Source: Strigamia acuminata (lineage: Eukaryota; Arthropoda; Chilopoda; Geophilomorpha; Linotaeniidae). From it: a stretch of DNA of 64,000 nt. Below, one piece after another: positions 45,551-55,592 of this stretch; position 1 is the stretch's first letter, and every line of letters begins with the position of its first letter. The position numbers and the translations under genes are program-made. The notes beneath the pieces were generated by a model, which searched no databases, was not told the DNA's origin, and was given only the letters and a program-made list of their open reading frames with translations. The DNA lies in NCBI GenBank assembly GCA_949358305.1, contig OX442317.1, forward strand, positions 14,326,491-14,390,490. The letters are read 5' to 3'.

Positions 45551-46130
45551 ATTAGCGCAAATCAAATTTGCGCGACCCGTATTTGCGCGAGTCAAATTTG
45601 CGCCGACCCAAATTTGCGCAAACCAAATTTGCGCGATTCAAATTTGCGCCGACCCAGATTTGCGCCGACCCAAATTTGCGCCGACCCAAATTTGCGCGTG
45701 GTCAAATTAGCGCGACGCATGCGCAGAACATTTCGTCGCCGCCGCTGTTAGGCTGAGTCCGCCTCTCGTATTCCTAAGGATGCCTAACAAGGGGGGGCTA
45801 GCGCCCCCCCTTGACCCCCCGCGAACCTAACCTTACCACTTTTTTTAAGCAATTCTCCTTCCATTGAGTATCGGTCGAAAATTAAATAAAGGGCAACTAA
45901 ATGAAGGGCGACGAAATGAAGAAACCCCGCAAAGGGGGTTGAGGGTATCCCAAGGCGCGCCCTGGCGGTCAGTCGTGACGTATGTTGCGCAAATTTGGAC
46001 CGGCGCAAATTTGGACCGGCGCAAATTTGGGTCGGCGCAAATTTGAATCGCGCAAATTTGGGCCGGCGCAAATTTGAGCCAAAATAAAGACGGCGCAAAT
46101 TTGGGTCGCGCAAATTTGGTGCTGGCCGGC
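45551..46130. mobile_element. Fold-back type element with arms of CAAATTTGCGC subrepeats
   Basis: About 580 bp of G+C-richer sequence inserted in the satellite. GCTTGGATGTTG flanks both sides (45539-45550 and 46129-46140), a duplication of up to 12 bp; the exact boundary is ambiguous by a base or two. The left arm (45555-45715) has about ten copies of CAAATTTGCGC or near variants, mostly joined by GACC-type spacers. The right arm (45984-46118) has about eight copies in reverse complement. The centre encodes no protein I recognise, so it is probably non-autonomous. Frames reading through the arms are repeat artefacts. The superfamily is unknown; a long target duplication would fit a Mutator-like or fold-back element. 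Confidence 0.75.
45788..45813. other. G/C hairpin in the fold-back element
   Basis: An 11-bp perfect stem (CAA, seven G, C against G, seven C, TTG) with loop TAGC, followed by another C run. A second, smaller stem, AACCCC/GGGGTT, lies at 45923-45940. These give the centre its own secondary structure. Confidence 0.7.
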
Positions 46131-46745
46131 TTGGATGTTGCTAAAACTTACATTGAAGCCTTCTACTAAGGTTTAAACACTATTTCAGAACATTCAGAGA
46201 CATTGGTCTTGTGATGTTTGTGCTAAGTCAACTGTGATGTCAAATGAGATCAAAAGTTTATTCTTTCAAATCATTGCTTGGATGTTGCTAAAACTTACAT
46301 TAAAGCTTTCTACTAAGGTTTAAACACTATTTCAGAACATTTAGAGACATTGGTCTTGTGATGTTTGTGCTAAGTCAACTGTGATGAGATCAAAAGTCTA
46401 TTCTCCAAAATCATTGCTTGGATGTTGCTAAAACTTACATTGAAGCCTTCTACTAAGGTTTAAACACTATTTCAGAACATTCAGACACATTGGTCTTGTG
46501 GTGTTTGTGCTAAGTCAACTGTGACGTCAAATAAGATCAAAAGTTTATTCTTTCAAATCATTGCTTGGATGTTGCTAAAACTTACATTAAAGCCTTCTAC
46601 TAAGGTTTAAACACTATTTCAGAACATTCAGAGACATTGGTCTTGTGATGTTTGTGCTAAGTCAACTGTGATGAGATCAAAAGTCTATTCTCCAAAATCA
46701 TTGCTTAAATGTTGCTAAAACTTACATTGAAGCCTTCTACTAAGG
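46131..46745. repeat. Satellite array 3b
   Basis: About four satellite monomers from the fold-back element to element C. The last is cut in TTCTACTAAGG, where C inserted. It contains one TTGCTTAAATG marker monomer near 46700. Confidence 0.95.
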
Positions 46746-48021
46746 TGTTGCAAACAACGTGGAATAATTTAGAAACTACTTTTATTGCCAATTTGTGTCT
46801 GAATAAATGTTTCCAAAGTGTGTTTTATTTTGCATAACATTTCAGTTTTTATTTACAGGATTTTTGCATTATTAAAATGTTTTTAGTGCTTTCAGATACT
46901 GATGTTTGATGAAATGTGATATTCCATTGTTTATTGCATTTATTTCTAGTGTTTATTGCGTGATTTTGTGTTACTTTATTCATTTTCTATCAATTTGTGT
47001 GATTTCGGGTGAAATTTGGTGCATTTGTCGTTGAACAGTTCACTAGTGTTATTGACGTGACGTCATATTTCAAGTTCTAGTTCGGTTTTTGTTCAAACTT
47101 CTAACCTTCCGTTTGGACGGAATTTTGATGGTTAGAATTGTTTTTGACATTGTTTTAGACTAATTTGGGGGTGATCTGTTGATTCGTGCACTCTAATTTC
47201 GTCCCGGAACAGCCGTTTTTCTGCTACGAGCGATCGTGACGGACCCCGCATGTGCGTTGCCGTCCAAGATCGTTTCGTTCGGTTTGCGGTTGATTTCAAG
47301 TGTTCTTTCATTAAAACGTGTCTTGTTTGCGGGAAATTACATTTCCTGAACTTATTTACTTATTTGGTTTTGTGTGTGACTTTGAATTCAAACTTGATGA
47401 TTATGTCATTTTGCTTGTCTCTGATTGGTTAGGCCCAATTGTCTGCTTAGCGATCACTGTTTTCGCTGTTTTCTCATTGTTTTGATTAACGAATTTTGTT
47501 GTTACGATAGACTTTATTATTCCTTAGTTTTTTGTGCTCATTTTGAGCTATTACACATTATTTTTAATACATTTCTCGTAATTTGTTGTCTTTGCTTGAA
47601 ATTGCATTTCCTCCGTTTCCGTGGCAACGGAGTATTTCTTTATTGTAAATTGCCGACAATTGGTTTGGCGTGTGCCATCCTATTATAATGTGTAATTATT
47701 CAGTTGCCATTTTTATATTTGATTAAAATAGTCGTGTTAATGTTAACTCTTACCTTTTCTGCTTTTGACCCATTTCCAATGTGTCCTGAGTAGAAAACCA
47801 TTTTTCCCAGACTGGCCAATGGATCAGCAAACACTTTGGATACCATGCAAAAGTGTTTCCAACAGTTAAACCTTCATGTAACAGGAGATTTTGAGGCGAA
47901 TCAAGTGCATTTCCACACGGTACACGTACGAATTTCACTATACGATCGTTTGAGTTTGTTGGCGGGAGTTTCGAATCGCCACATCTCAGTTCTTCTCTGT
48001 TCCTGTTGACTGACCGCAACA
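46746..48021 (+). repeat. 5' LTR of element C (1276 bp)
   Basis: Same as 54243-55518. It contains AATAAA at 46802, a perfect CRE-like palindrome TGACGTCA at 47058-47065 and an RFX/X-box-like site at 47615. It shares several blocks with the A/D LTR, for example TTTACAGGA followed shortly by TTATTAAAATG. Small hydrophobic frames (47250-47432, 47425-47688) are not convincing genes. Confidence 0.95.
47615..47628 (+). promoter_or_regulatory. RFX/X-box-like palindrome in 5' LTR of element C
   Basis: GTTTCCGTGGCAAC differs at one position from the core X-box form GTTNCC-AT-GGNAAC. It sits within CTCCGTT/AACGGAG, at the same place as the A/D site although surrounding sequence differs. Confidence 0.45.
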
Positions 48022-48036
48022 TCGAATAAGAATTTT

Positions 48037-48056
48037 TGGTGCACGTGACCATGGAT
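48037..48056 (+). other. Primer binding site of element C
   Basis: TGGTGCACGTGACCATGGAT begins 15 nt after the LTR. It resembles the tRNA-His type site of B but with an extra A after TGGTGC, as in D, and an extra T further on. Confidence 0.6.
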
Positions 48057-48070
48057 TTCGTCTGCTTCTT

Positions 48071-48918
48071 GTGAGTTTTTTCCGGTTCATCTTTGATACG
48101 TTCAACCGTGCATCTGGTGCGATTGACGGAAAATACGTCCGTGAGTCGTCGTCTGCTAGAATGGTCGTCGTTCAACGTGACAACAGCCACAACGGGGATT
48201 TATTTGGCGTCGATCACGAACATTTCTGTGCAAGCAACGAGATTCTTCGGTCGACATCTTGGATTACACAACGCGCTGTGCTGGAAAGCCGATTTGCCCC
48301 TGAAATAATTGCTTATTCTTGTGTTTTGCATTCAGTGCTTGTATTTTTAAGATTTTGGTTGCATGAGGGTATTGTATTGGGTATTTCAAAGCTGTTTTTG
48401 CTGTTTCCTAAGCTAGTTTTGAGGGAAAATTCACTGAAAGTGTATTTTATTGTGAATTTTTCAAGTGCTTTCTTGAATTTTGTGCATGCATCTCCATATA
48501 ACTGGCTTAACCAGGGGAGGTTTAGATTTTTTGGAGTTAGAAACTGTTCAGTCTCTCATTGCAAGAGCTGTCAGTTATTATCGTGAATCTGATAGTGATT
48601 TTCTGGCTAGATTCGTTCCGTACGAACAGCAGAAATAATTCAAACTTGTGTAGGACTTTCTGAGTCACGTTTTTTAATCCGTGATCAAGGTCGCTCGTTT
48701 GTTTTGGCATCCTTGATTGCTAAAACACTCGATATTCTTGTGCATTTTCAAGGTTTTTTGTCGTTTGGGCAAGAAAACTTTGAAAAATTCTGTTCTTTTA
48801 AAGTAAATGATTGTGAATTTTATTCTTTTCAAGTGTAAAGTTTATAATTTATTCCTTTTAAGTTTAAAGCGAAGTGTTTTGTTGTTCAAAATATTATCTT
48901 CTGTTTCATAATTTACAG
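48071..48918 (+). other. Leader of element C; candidate 848-nt intron
   Basis: Starts with donor-like GTGAGT at 48071, just after the primer site, and ends with TTTACAG at 48918, 13 bases before the gag ATG. Positions match the A/D leader. A frame through 48071-48586 resembles the A/D leader frame, but it starts at the donor GTG and not at an ATG. Confidence 0.5.
48639..48749 (+). other. Conserved leader block (element C copy)
   Basis: Closely matches 57787-57896 of D, including TTCAAACTTGTGTAGGACTT, GAGTCACGTTTTT, TCAAGGTCGCTCGT and ACACTCGATATTCTTGTGC, while the sequence on both sides has diverged more. Confidence 0.55.
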
Positions 48919-48931
48919 CCGTGAATTTGAG

Positions 48932-51900
48932 ATGGAGAGAGATAGAGATACAGAAACTTCCGAACGCGATTTACTCACTGTGGAGCAAATTGAAATACTA
49001 GAGACCAGGTGGGAAGCACAACTTTCATCTCTCAACGACTTGCTGTCTTTGTCGGAGAAGACGAGCGATCCAGGAGAGTTAGAAGCGCTTCTGCTTACTG
49101 CAAATCTGAAAGAGACACGCGTTGTAAATGGCCTGAACGAGCTTCAAGTCTACTGTGAGCACGCGTTTTACCTTGAGAGTGTCGAGAAACTGGAATCATC
49201 ACAAACGAGAGTGGAACTTCTCCGAAGAAGGTGGGAGGTTTCAAAGCGGTCTCTTCCAACCCTTGGAGGAAGACTCAACATGTCTACAGTTTCCGGTGCA
49301 AATACATCCCTGAATACTTCGACTTCTTTCCGCAAGAATTCCAAGTTGCCCAAACTTGAATCTGTAAAGTTTGACGGGGAGATAATCAAATACAAGACGT
49401 TTAAGAGCAACTTTGAAACTTCTGTTCATAATGACCCAGATCTGAGCAGTGTTGAAAAGTTGCAATACCTTCAAACTATGTGTACAGGTGAGGCTGCGGC
49501 TTTGATTTCCACCTTTCCTTTGATCGAGGAATCCTATGACTTGGCACGGGAAGAACTTGATCGTAACTATGGCGATGAGGATGCGCAACAGACGGCTCTC
49601 ATCCAATCCATTCGAGACTTGAAGACTGTTTCAAGCATATACCCGACAAAGGTGTTGAAAGCAAATTTGACGAAAATTTCTTCAACAATACGACTTCTAG
49701 AGCAACTGAAGATTCCTGTACGGACATCTGGTGCATTTCTGATGCCGGACATTCTTAGCAAGTTTCCTGCTCCAATGACTTTGCGTTTTTACCAAGTCCA
49801 TGGACTGTCTTGCAAGAACATTTTGACTTTGCTTGACTTTTTTCAAAAGGAAGTAGCTATGGCAGAACGCACTGAAGCTGTTTCTCCATCTGAAAAAGCA
49901 AAGAAGGAAAAGTCTGAAGTTGAAAAGGCTAAAGTTAAAGGATCCATGACGACTTGCACCGCGACGCAAGACTCAAAATCGTCTTCAAGCTCCAAAGTGA
50001 AAACAGAGTCGAGACAAGAGAACAGGTCTGCAAATTCCAAGGCACTCAAGTGCATTTTTTGTCAAGAAGACCATTTGAGCGGTTCTTGCAAAAAGGAGTT
50101 CGAAATCAATGCAAAGATTGAATTGATAAAGAAAAACAGACTTTGCTTTAATTGTTTTCGAACAGGTCATCGCGTTGGTGACTGCAAAGTGAAGTTTTCC
50201 TGCAAGCATTGTGGCGGAAGACATCATTCAACCATTTGTAAGAAGTCTGAGGTGAACAATTCTCCAAGTCCGACAGAGAAGCCAAAGGAGTCGCAAGTGA
50301 CCACACACGTCTCGTGCGCGATATCCACTTCTCTTCAACTTATGATTTTTGTTGCTGACCTCAAAACCAAATCTGGAGGTTCACACCACATCCGAGGCAT
50401 GATTGACCCGGGTAGCCATCGGTCATTCATTACAACTGAACTGGTGAACCGACTAAAACTGAAGAAGTGCGGCAGTATTTCTGCGACCACACAACGGTTC
50501 AACGATTCTATGCCTGCTGCCACTGATTACGACGTATACAACGTTACTCTTCAAAGCAAGAATGACGCACAAAACTTCAAATTATCAATGCTTTCAGTGG
50601 AAAATTTGCCGAAAGTGCAGGGCATTTTGAATGCATCGGTAATAGAAAAGGTGAAGAAGCTGAATCTTGAACTTGCCGAAGATCTGCCAGCCAAGACATC
50701 TCAAATAGACATTCTTTTGGGAGTTGATGCCTGGTGGAAAGTCATTAAAGATGGCAAAAAGAAAATCAACGACGATCTTGGACTCATAAATACGTTATTT
50801 GGATGGGTGCTTATCGGAGCAGCCGGAAATACGGATTTATTCGAAGATGAAGCTGATTTGACTTCATGTTGTAATACTTGCAACATAGAAATCCATGAAC
50901 AATTGGACAAACTTTGGAATTTAGAGGCAATTGGGATTAATGCTGGTGAAAAAGAATCCGATTTCACAAGAGATCGATTTGAAGCCACGACAAAACGTCT
51001 CGATGACGGAAGATACGAGGTGATGCTGCCTTTTAATGGACAAGAAACTGACTTGGACTCAAACTGGGAGCTCGCACTTAACCAATTAGCCAACACATTG
51101 AAGAGAATCGACTCAAATGACGATTATAAGAAGCGATATGACGACTCAATGTGGCAGTACATTGAAGAAAACCACGCTGAGGAAGTTCCAACTGAAGAAC
51201 GGTTCCTAAAGAAAGGGACATATAACATTCCACATCATCCAGTGATCAAAGAGGACCGGGAAACAACGAAATTCAGAGTCGTATTCAATGCGTCGTCTGC
51301 GAAAAAAGGAAAACGATCATTAAATGACTGCCTTTTTCCTGGACCATCTTTGAATCCAGATTTGATATTGGTGATGGTCAGATTCAGATTGTATTGCATT
51401 CCAATCATTGCTGACATTAAACAAGCATTCCTCCAAGTAATGATAAACCCCACACATAGGAACTTTCTGCGTTTTTTGTGGGTTTCGAAGCAATATTTCA
51501 AGAACCCCTATTCGTGGAGAAATTTGTGGAATAATATTATGATTTTGAGGATGATAGTCGTACCATTTGGAGTTATTTCCTCTCCTTTTCTCCTGTGCGC
51601 AACAATTCGGAAACAAGCTGATCAATACAAAGAGACACATCCGAAAGAAGTTGATGCATTGGACGCCGGGATATACATGGATGATTTAACTTCTGGAGGT
51701 GATCACACGACAGACACAACAAAGCATTGTGAAGAATTAAAAATGATTTTGGATGACGGGAAACTCCCACTTGTTAAATGGGCGACAGCCAATGAAAAGG
51801 TTTTCAATGACATCAAAGAAAAGGGATTTCACATGAGAAGTGACGAATTCTGTGAACAGGGAGTGATAAAAATGCTTGGAATCTTATGGGACACGCAAGA

Positions 51901-54184
51901 AGACGTCCTCATGTTCAGGATTCCACAAATGGACATTATTCCGAACACAAGACGTGAAGTTCTCTCTTTGGTAGCCTCTATTTTCGACCCGATGGGACTC
52001 ATTTCTCCAGTCGTTTTGAAAATGAGACTCCTTCTTCAAGACATTTGTCTACGTACAAAGAACTGGGACGGAAGAATTTCGGACTCAGAAAAGCAAGAGA
52101 TTGACGAATGGAGTCGAGACATCCAGAAATTAAAAGACTATAAAGTACCTCGATGGTTAGAAACCTATTCTAATAAAGAGTTGAGTATTGAAGTTTTCTG
52201 TGATGCCAGCACTAAAGCCTTTGGATGTGCAATTTTCATCGTCAACAACAAAGGAAAAAGAACTTTGCTACTCAGCAAATGTAGACTGGCCCCTGCAAAA
52301 AAGATTACCTTGCCTAGACTTGAATTAACTGCTGCGGTCGTTGGTGTACGGATGTGTCAGTATTTGACAAATAACTTTCTGCCAGGTTATCCAATCAAAA
52401 CCATTCGATATTTTTCTGATTCCACCATAACTTTGGCTTGGATCAACTCGAAGAAAAATGAGTGGAAGCCTTATGTTTCTAACCGCGTTCAGGAAATTGT
52501 TTCATCGTCTGACGCAAGCCAATGGTCACATATTCCGACAGAGTTCAATCCTGCAGATCTACTTACACAACCACACGATGCAAAAACATTAATGACAAAT
52601 AAACTTTGGTGGAACGGCGTGGACGTTTCTAAAATCGAAAAAGTCGAGGTCGTGCAAGAAAAACTACCCGAAGAAGAAAAAAGAATTGTGGTTATGAATG
52701 TTCAAGTCAAAGAGACATTTATAAGCAAATTTTTCAAAAGATATCGCAACTTCAACCGTCTAGTTAGAGTATTTTCGTACATTTTGCGCTGGAAATCTCA
52801 TCGTTTTCGCGGCGAAGATCTCGCGCAACGCGAAATGGAATCCAGTCAAATTAGGATTCTTCAATTTTCACAAGAAATCTACTTTCGAGAAGAGATCGAA
52901 GCTGTGAGAAACAAGACTGAAGTTGAGAGATACTCCCCTTTGAAAAATTTTGAATATTTCTTAGATGAGGATGGACTTTTACGTTTGCGCAGCAGACTGA
53001 GATTGTCTTTGCTTTCGTTTGACGAAAAATACCCGATTCTTTTGCATAACGAAAGTTGGGTAACTAGATTAATTATTCGCAAGACTCATCTTGATCTCAT
53101 GCATGGAGATTTGAGTGAAACACTTTACCGAATTCGTGAGAAATTTTGGGTTCTCCGAGGACGCAGGACCATTCAGACTGTGATAAGAGAATGTTCCGTT
53201 TGCAGAAGGACTAAACTTGCAAGAAATAATCCGTCTACTGGAGAATTACCGAAAGAAAGAGTAACCCCAGCAGCTCCTTTTCAACACACCGGAATCGATC
53301 ATTTAGGACCTATTTTTGTGGGAAAGGACAAAAAACGATTGAAGAAAACATACATTTTATTATTCACTTGTATGGTTACACGAAGTTTACATCTCGAAGT
53401 GTCCGAAGATTTATCCACTGAGAAATTCTTATTGGCATTCAGACGATTTTGTGCTCGTTACGGTTGTCCAGCAAAAGTCTTCTCGGACAACAGTAAAACC
53501 TTTGAAAAAGGAAGTACACAAATTCAGTCATGGGGAAAACTGATTGGCCGTTCGGACATAAAAACATTTCTGTCTGAGAAAAGGATTGTATGGACATTTA
53601 TCCCTCCACTTTCACCGTGGATGGGAGGAGCTTGGGAGAGACTAGTCCGTTCAGTAAAGGATAAATTGCGGAAAACTTTATTGAGACACACTGTGGATTT
53701 AGAAAATTTACAAACCTTGGTTCTTGAGATCAGCTCCGTGTTGAATTCACGACCTTTGTCGTATGTACACGAAAATATAGACGGCGGCAGAATCCTTTCA
53801 CCTGAAAACTTTTTAACGGGAGGTATGCCGAAATACATGATCAACAAGACCTTGAATGCAATCAAGAAAAGTGACCTTCGAAAACTCGACAAGAAAAGAA
53901 GACAGTTCATTTGGGATTTTTGGAGTATATGGAAACACAGTTACTTGATGCAGTTAAGAAACTTTTATGAGACTAAAGGAGATAAATCTTTTCAAAACCC
54001 CAAAATTGATCAGATTGTTCTTCTTGAAAAGATGGGAACCAACCCTTACTTTTGGCCTCTTGCCAGAATAAAACAAGTTTTTCCTGGTGATGATGGACTA
54101 ATTCGCATCGTCAGTGTTGTGCTTCCCGATGGAAGAGAGTTGCGTCGTTCTGTAAGGCATATTAGAGCCCTTGAACTTGATTGA
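48932..54184 (+). CDS. gag-pol: BEL/Pao Gag-Pol polyprotein (element C)
   Basis: Intact 1750-aa polyprotein with the same order as element A: gag (DUF1759-like, about 135-280), zinc knuckles beginning C374 and C405 plus a third, protease D492-P-G-S, reverse transcriptase with Y915-M-D-D (the usual Y, where A and D have F), RNase H-like D1091, integrase H2C2 finger, DDE core D1456, D1519, E1569, and a C-terminal DUF5641-like domain. By eye roughly three quarters or more of residues match A/D, with small indels near the N-terminus. The start is the first ATG after the conserved acceptor-like TTTACAG. All catalytic residues are present. No envelope gene. It is a possible source of RT and integrase for element B, though this is only inference. 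Confidence 0.96.
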   Translation: MERDRDTETSERDLLTVEQIEILETRWEAQLSSLNDLLSLSEKTSDPGELEALLLTANLKETRVVNGLNELQVYCEHAFYLESVEKLESSQTRVELLRRRWEVSKRSLPTLGGRLNMSTVSGANTSLNTSTSFRKNSKLPKLESVKFDGEIIKYKTFKSNFETSVHNDPDLSSVEKLQYLQTMCTGEAAALISTFPLIEESYDLAREELDRNYGDEDAQQTALIQSIRDLKTVSSIYPTKVLKANLTKISSTIRLLEQLKIPVRTSGAFLMPDILSKFPAPMTLRFYQVHGLSCKNILTLLDFFQKEVAMAERTEAVSPSEKAKKEKSEVEKAKVKGSMTTCTATQDSKSSSSSKVKTESRQENRSANSKALKCIFCQEDHLSGSCKKEFEINAKIELIKKNRLCFNCFRTGHRVGDCKVKFSCKHCGGRHHSTICKKSEVNNSPSPTEKPKESQVTTHVSCAISTSLQLMIFVADLKTKSGGSHHIRGMIDPGSHRSFITTELVNRLKLKKCGSISATTQRFNDSMPAATDYDVYNVTLQSKNDAQNFKLSMLSVENLPKVQGILNASVIEKVKKLNLELAEDLPAKTSQIDILLGVDAWWKVIKDGKKKINDDLGLINTLFGWVLIGAAGNTDLFEDEADLTSCCNTCNIEIHEQLDKLWNLEAIGINAGEKESDFTRDRFEATTKRLDDGRYEVMLPFNGQETDLDSNWELALNQLANTLKRIDSNDDYKKRYDDSMWQYIEENHAEEVPTEERFLKKGTYNIPHHPVIKEDRETTKFRVVFNASSAKKGKRSLNDCLFPGPSLNPDLILVMVRFRLYCIPIIADIKQAFLQVMINPTHRNFLRFLWVSKQYFKNPYSWRNLWNNIMILRMIVVPFGVISSPFLLCATIRKQADQYKETHPKEVDALDAGIYMDDLTSGGDHTTDTTKHCEELKMILDDGKLPLVKWATANEKVFNDIKEKGFHMRSDEFCEQGVIKMLGILWDTQEDVLMFRIPQMDIIPNTRREVLSLVASIFDPMGLISPVVLKMRLLLQDICLRTKNWDGRISDSEKQEIDEWSRDIQKLKDYKVPRWLETYSNKELSIEVFCDASTKAFGCAIFIVNNKGKRTLLLSKCRLAPAKKITLPRLELTAAVVGVRMCQYLTNNFLPGYPIKTIRYFSDSTITLAWINSKKNEWKPYVSNRVQEIVSSSDASQWSHIPTEFNPADLLTQPHDAKTLMTNKLWWNGVDVSKIEKVEVVQEKLPEEEKRIVVMNVQVKETFISKFFKRYRNFNRLVRVFSYILRWKSHRFRGEDLAQREMESSQIRILQFSQEIYFREEIEAVRNKTEVERYSPLKNFEYFLDEDGLLRLRSRLRLSLLSFDEKYPILLHNESWVTRLIIRKTHLDLMHGDLSETLYRIREKFWVLRGRRTIQTVIRECSVCRRTKLARNNPSTGELPKERVTPAAPFQHTGIDHLGPIFVGKDKKRLKKTYILLFTCMVTRSLHLEVSEDLSTEKFLLAFRRFCARYGCPAKVFSDNSKTFEKGSTQIQSWGKLIGRSDIKTFLSEKRIVWTFIPPLSPWMGGAWERLVRSVKDKLRKTLLRHTVDLENLQTLVLEISSVLNSRPLSYVHENIDGGRILSPENFLTGGMPKYMINKTLNAIKKSDLRKLDKKRRQFIWDFWSIWKHSYLMQLRNFYETKGDKSFQNPKIDQIVLLEKMGTNPYFWPLARIKQVFPGDDGLIRIVSVVLPDGRELRRSVRHIRALELD

Positions 54185-54242
54185 TGTGTGTTTTGCAGAC
54201 TTCTCTCATCTCTCTTCTCTCTCTTTCTCGCTGGCAATTCGT
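54185..54242 (+). other. 3' untranslated pyrimidine tract, element C
   Basis: 58 bp of mainly C and T ending TCGCTGGCAATTCGT before TGTTGC. It is the counterpart of 63309-63361 in D, and no purine tract is present. Confidence 0.7.
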
Positions 54243-55518
54243 TGTTGCAAACAACGTGGAATAATTTAGAAACTACTTTTATTGCCAATTTGTGTCTGAA
54301 TAAATGTTTCCAAAGTGTGTTTTATTTTGCATAACATTTCAGTTTTTATTTACAGGATTTTTGCATTATTAAAATGTTTTTAGTGCTTTCAGATACTGAT
54401 GTTTGATGAAATGTGATATTCCATTGTTTATTGCATTTATTTCTAGTGTTTATTGCGTGATTTTGTGTTACTTTATTCATTTTCTATCAATTTGTGTGAT
54501 TTCGGGTGAAATTTGGTGCATTTGTCGTTGAACAGTTCACTAGTGTTATTGACGTGACGTCATATTTCAAGTTCTAGTTCGGTTTTTGTTCAAACTTCTA
54601 ACCTTCCGTTTGGACGGAATTTTGATGGTTAGAATTGTTTTTGACATTGTTTTAGACTAATTTGGGGGTGATCTGTTGATTCGTGCACTCTAATTTCGTC
54701 CCGGAACAGCCGTTTTTCTGCTACGAGCGATCGTGACGGACCCCGCATGTGCGTTGCCGTCCAAGATCGTTTCGTTCGGTTTGCGGTTGATTTCAAGTGT
54801 TCTTTCATTAAAACGTGTCTTGTTTGCGGGAAATTACATTTCCTGAACTTATTTACTTATTTGGTTTTGTGTGTGACTTTGAATTCAAACTTGATGATTA
54901 TGTCATTTTGCTTGTCTCTGATTGGTTAGGCCCAATTGTCTGCTTAGCGATCACTGTTTTCGCTGTTTTCTCATTGTTTTGATTAACGAATTTTGTTGTT
55001 ACGATAGACTTTATTATTCCTTAGTTTTTTGTGCTCATTTTGAGCTATTACACATTATTTTTAATACATTTCTCGTAATTTGTTGTCTTTGCTTGAAATT
55101 GCATTTCCTCCGTTTCCGTGGCAACGGAGTATTTCTTTATTGTAAATTGCCGACAATTGGTTTGGCGTGTGCCATCCTATTATAATGTGTAATTATTCAG
55201 TTGCCATTTTTATATTTGATTAAAATAGTCGTGTTAATGTTAACTCTTACCTTTTCTGCTTTTGACCCATTTCCAATGTGTCCTGAGTAGAAAACCATTT
55301 TTCCCAGACTGGCCAATGGATCAGCAAACACTTTGGATACCATGCAAAAGTGTTTCCAACAGTTAAACCTTCATGTAACAGGAGATTTTGAGGCGAATCA
55401 AGTGCATTTCCACACGGTACACGTACGAATTTCACTATACGATCGTTTGAGTTTGTTGGCGGGAGTTTCGAATCGCCACATCTCAGTTCTTCTCTGTTCC
55501 TGTTGACTGACCGCAACA
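54243..55518 (+). repeat. 3' LTR of element C (1276 bp)
   Basis: Offset by exactly 7497 bp from the 5' LTR, with no differences noticed. It is followed by AAGG, the target duplication. Confidence 0.95.
55112..55125 (+). promoter_or_regulatory. RFX/X-box-like palindrome in 3' LTR of element C
   Basis: Second copy of GTTTCCGTGGCAAC. See 47615. Confidence 0.4.
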
Positions 55519-55592
55519 AAGGTTTAAACACTATTTCAGAACATTCAGACACATTGGTCTTGTGGTGTTTGTGCTAAGTCAACTGTGACGTC
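55519..55592. repeat. Satellite remnant between elements C and D
   Basis: 74 bp, half a monomer, from AAGGTTTAAAC to CTGTGACGTC. It shows that C and D inserted separately into neighbouring sites of the same satellite. D cut directly after TGACGTC. Confidence 0.95.

Larger units (their letters stand above)
46746..55518 (+). mobile_element. Element C: complete BEL/Pao LTR retrotransposon (second family)
   Basis: 8773 bp with two 1276-bp LTRs (TGTTGCAAACAACG to GACCGCAACA) in which I saw no differences, a 49-nt primer region, a long leader and one 1750-aa Gag-Pol. The 4-bp target duplication AAGG lies at 46742-46745 and 55519-55522, from satellite CTAAGGTTTAAAC. It is related to A/D in protein and partly in leader and LTR, but clearly a different family: LTR lengths differ by almost 300 bp. 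It looks intact and very recent. Confidence 0.96.

Noticed and set aside
45545-46113. Frames of 60-109 codons in the fold-back element
   Set aside because: Their peptides are repeats of the CAAATTTGCGC arms (repeated NLR/FAP/QICA words) and not proteins.
47250-47688. Small hydrophobic frames in the LTR of C (repeated at 54747-55185)
   Set aside because: The matching region of the A/D LTR is homologous but in a different frame pattern, so coding is unlikely.
48071-48586. 171-codon leader frame of C as a firm gene
   Set aside because: It has no ATG at its start, which coincides with the candidate splice donor GTGAGT; kept only as a weak finding.
54188-54242. Envelope gene downstream of Gag-Pol in A, C or D
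   Set aside because: Only 53-58 bp separate the stop codon from the 3' LTR, so there is no room for one.
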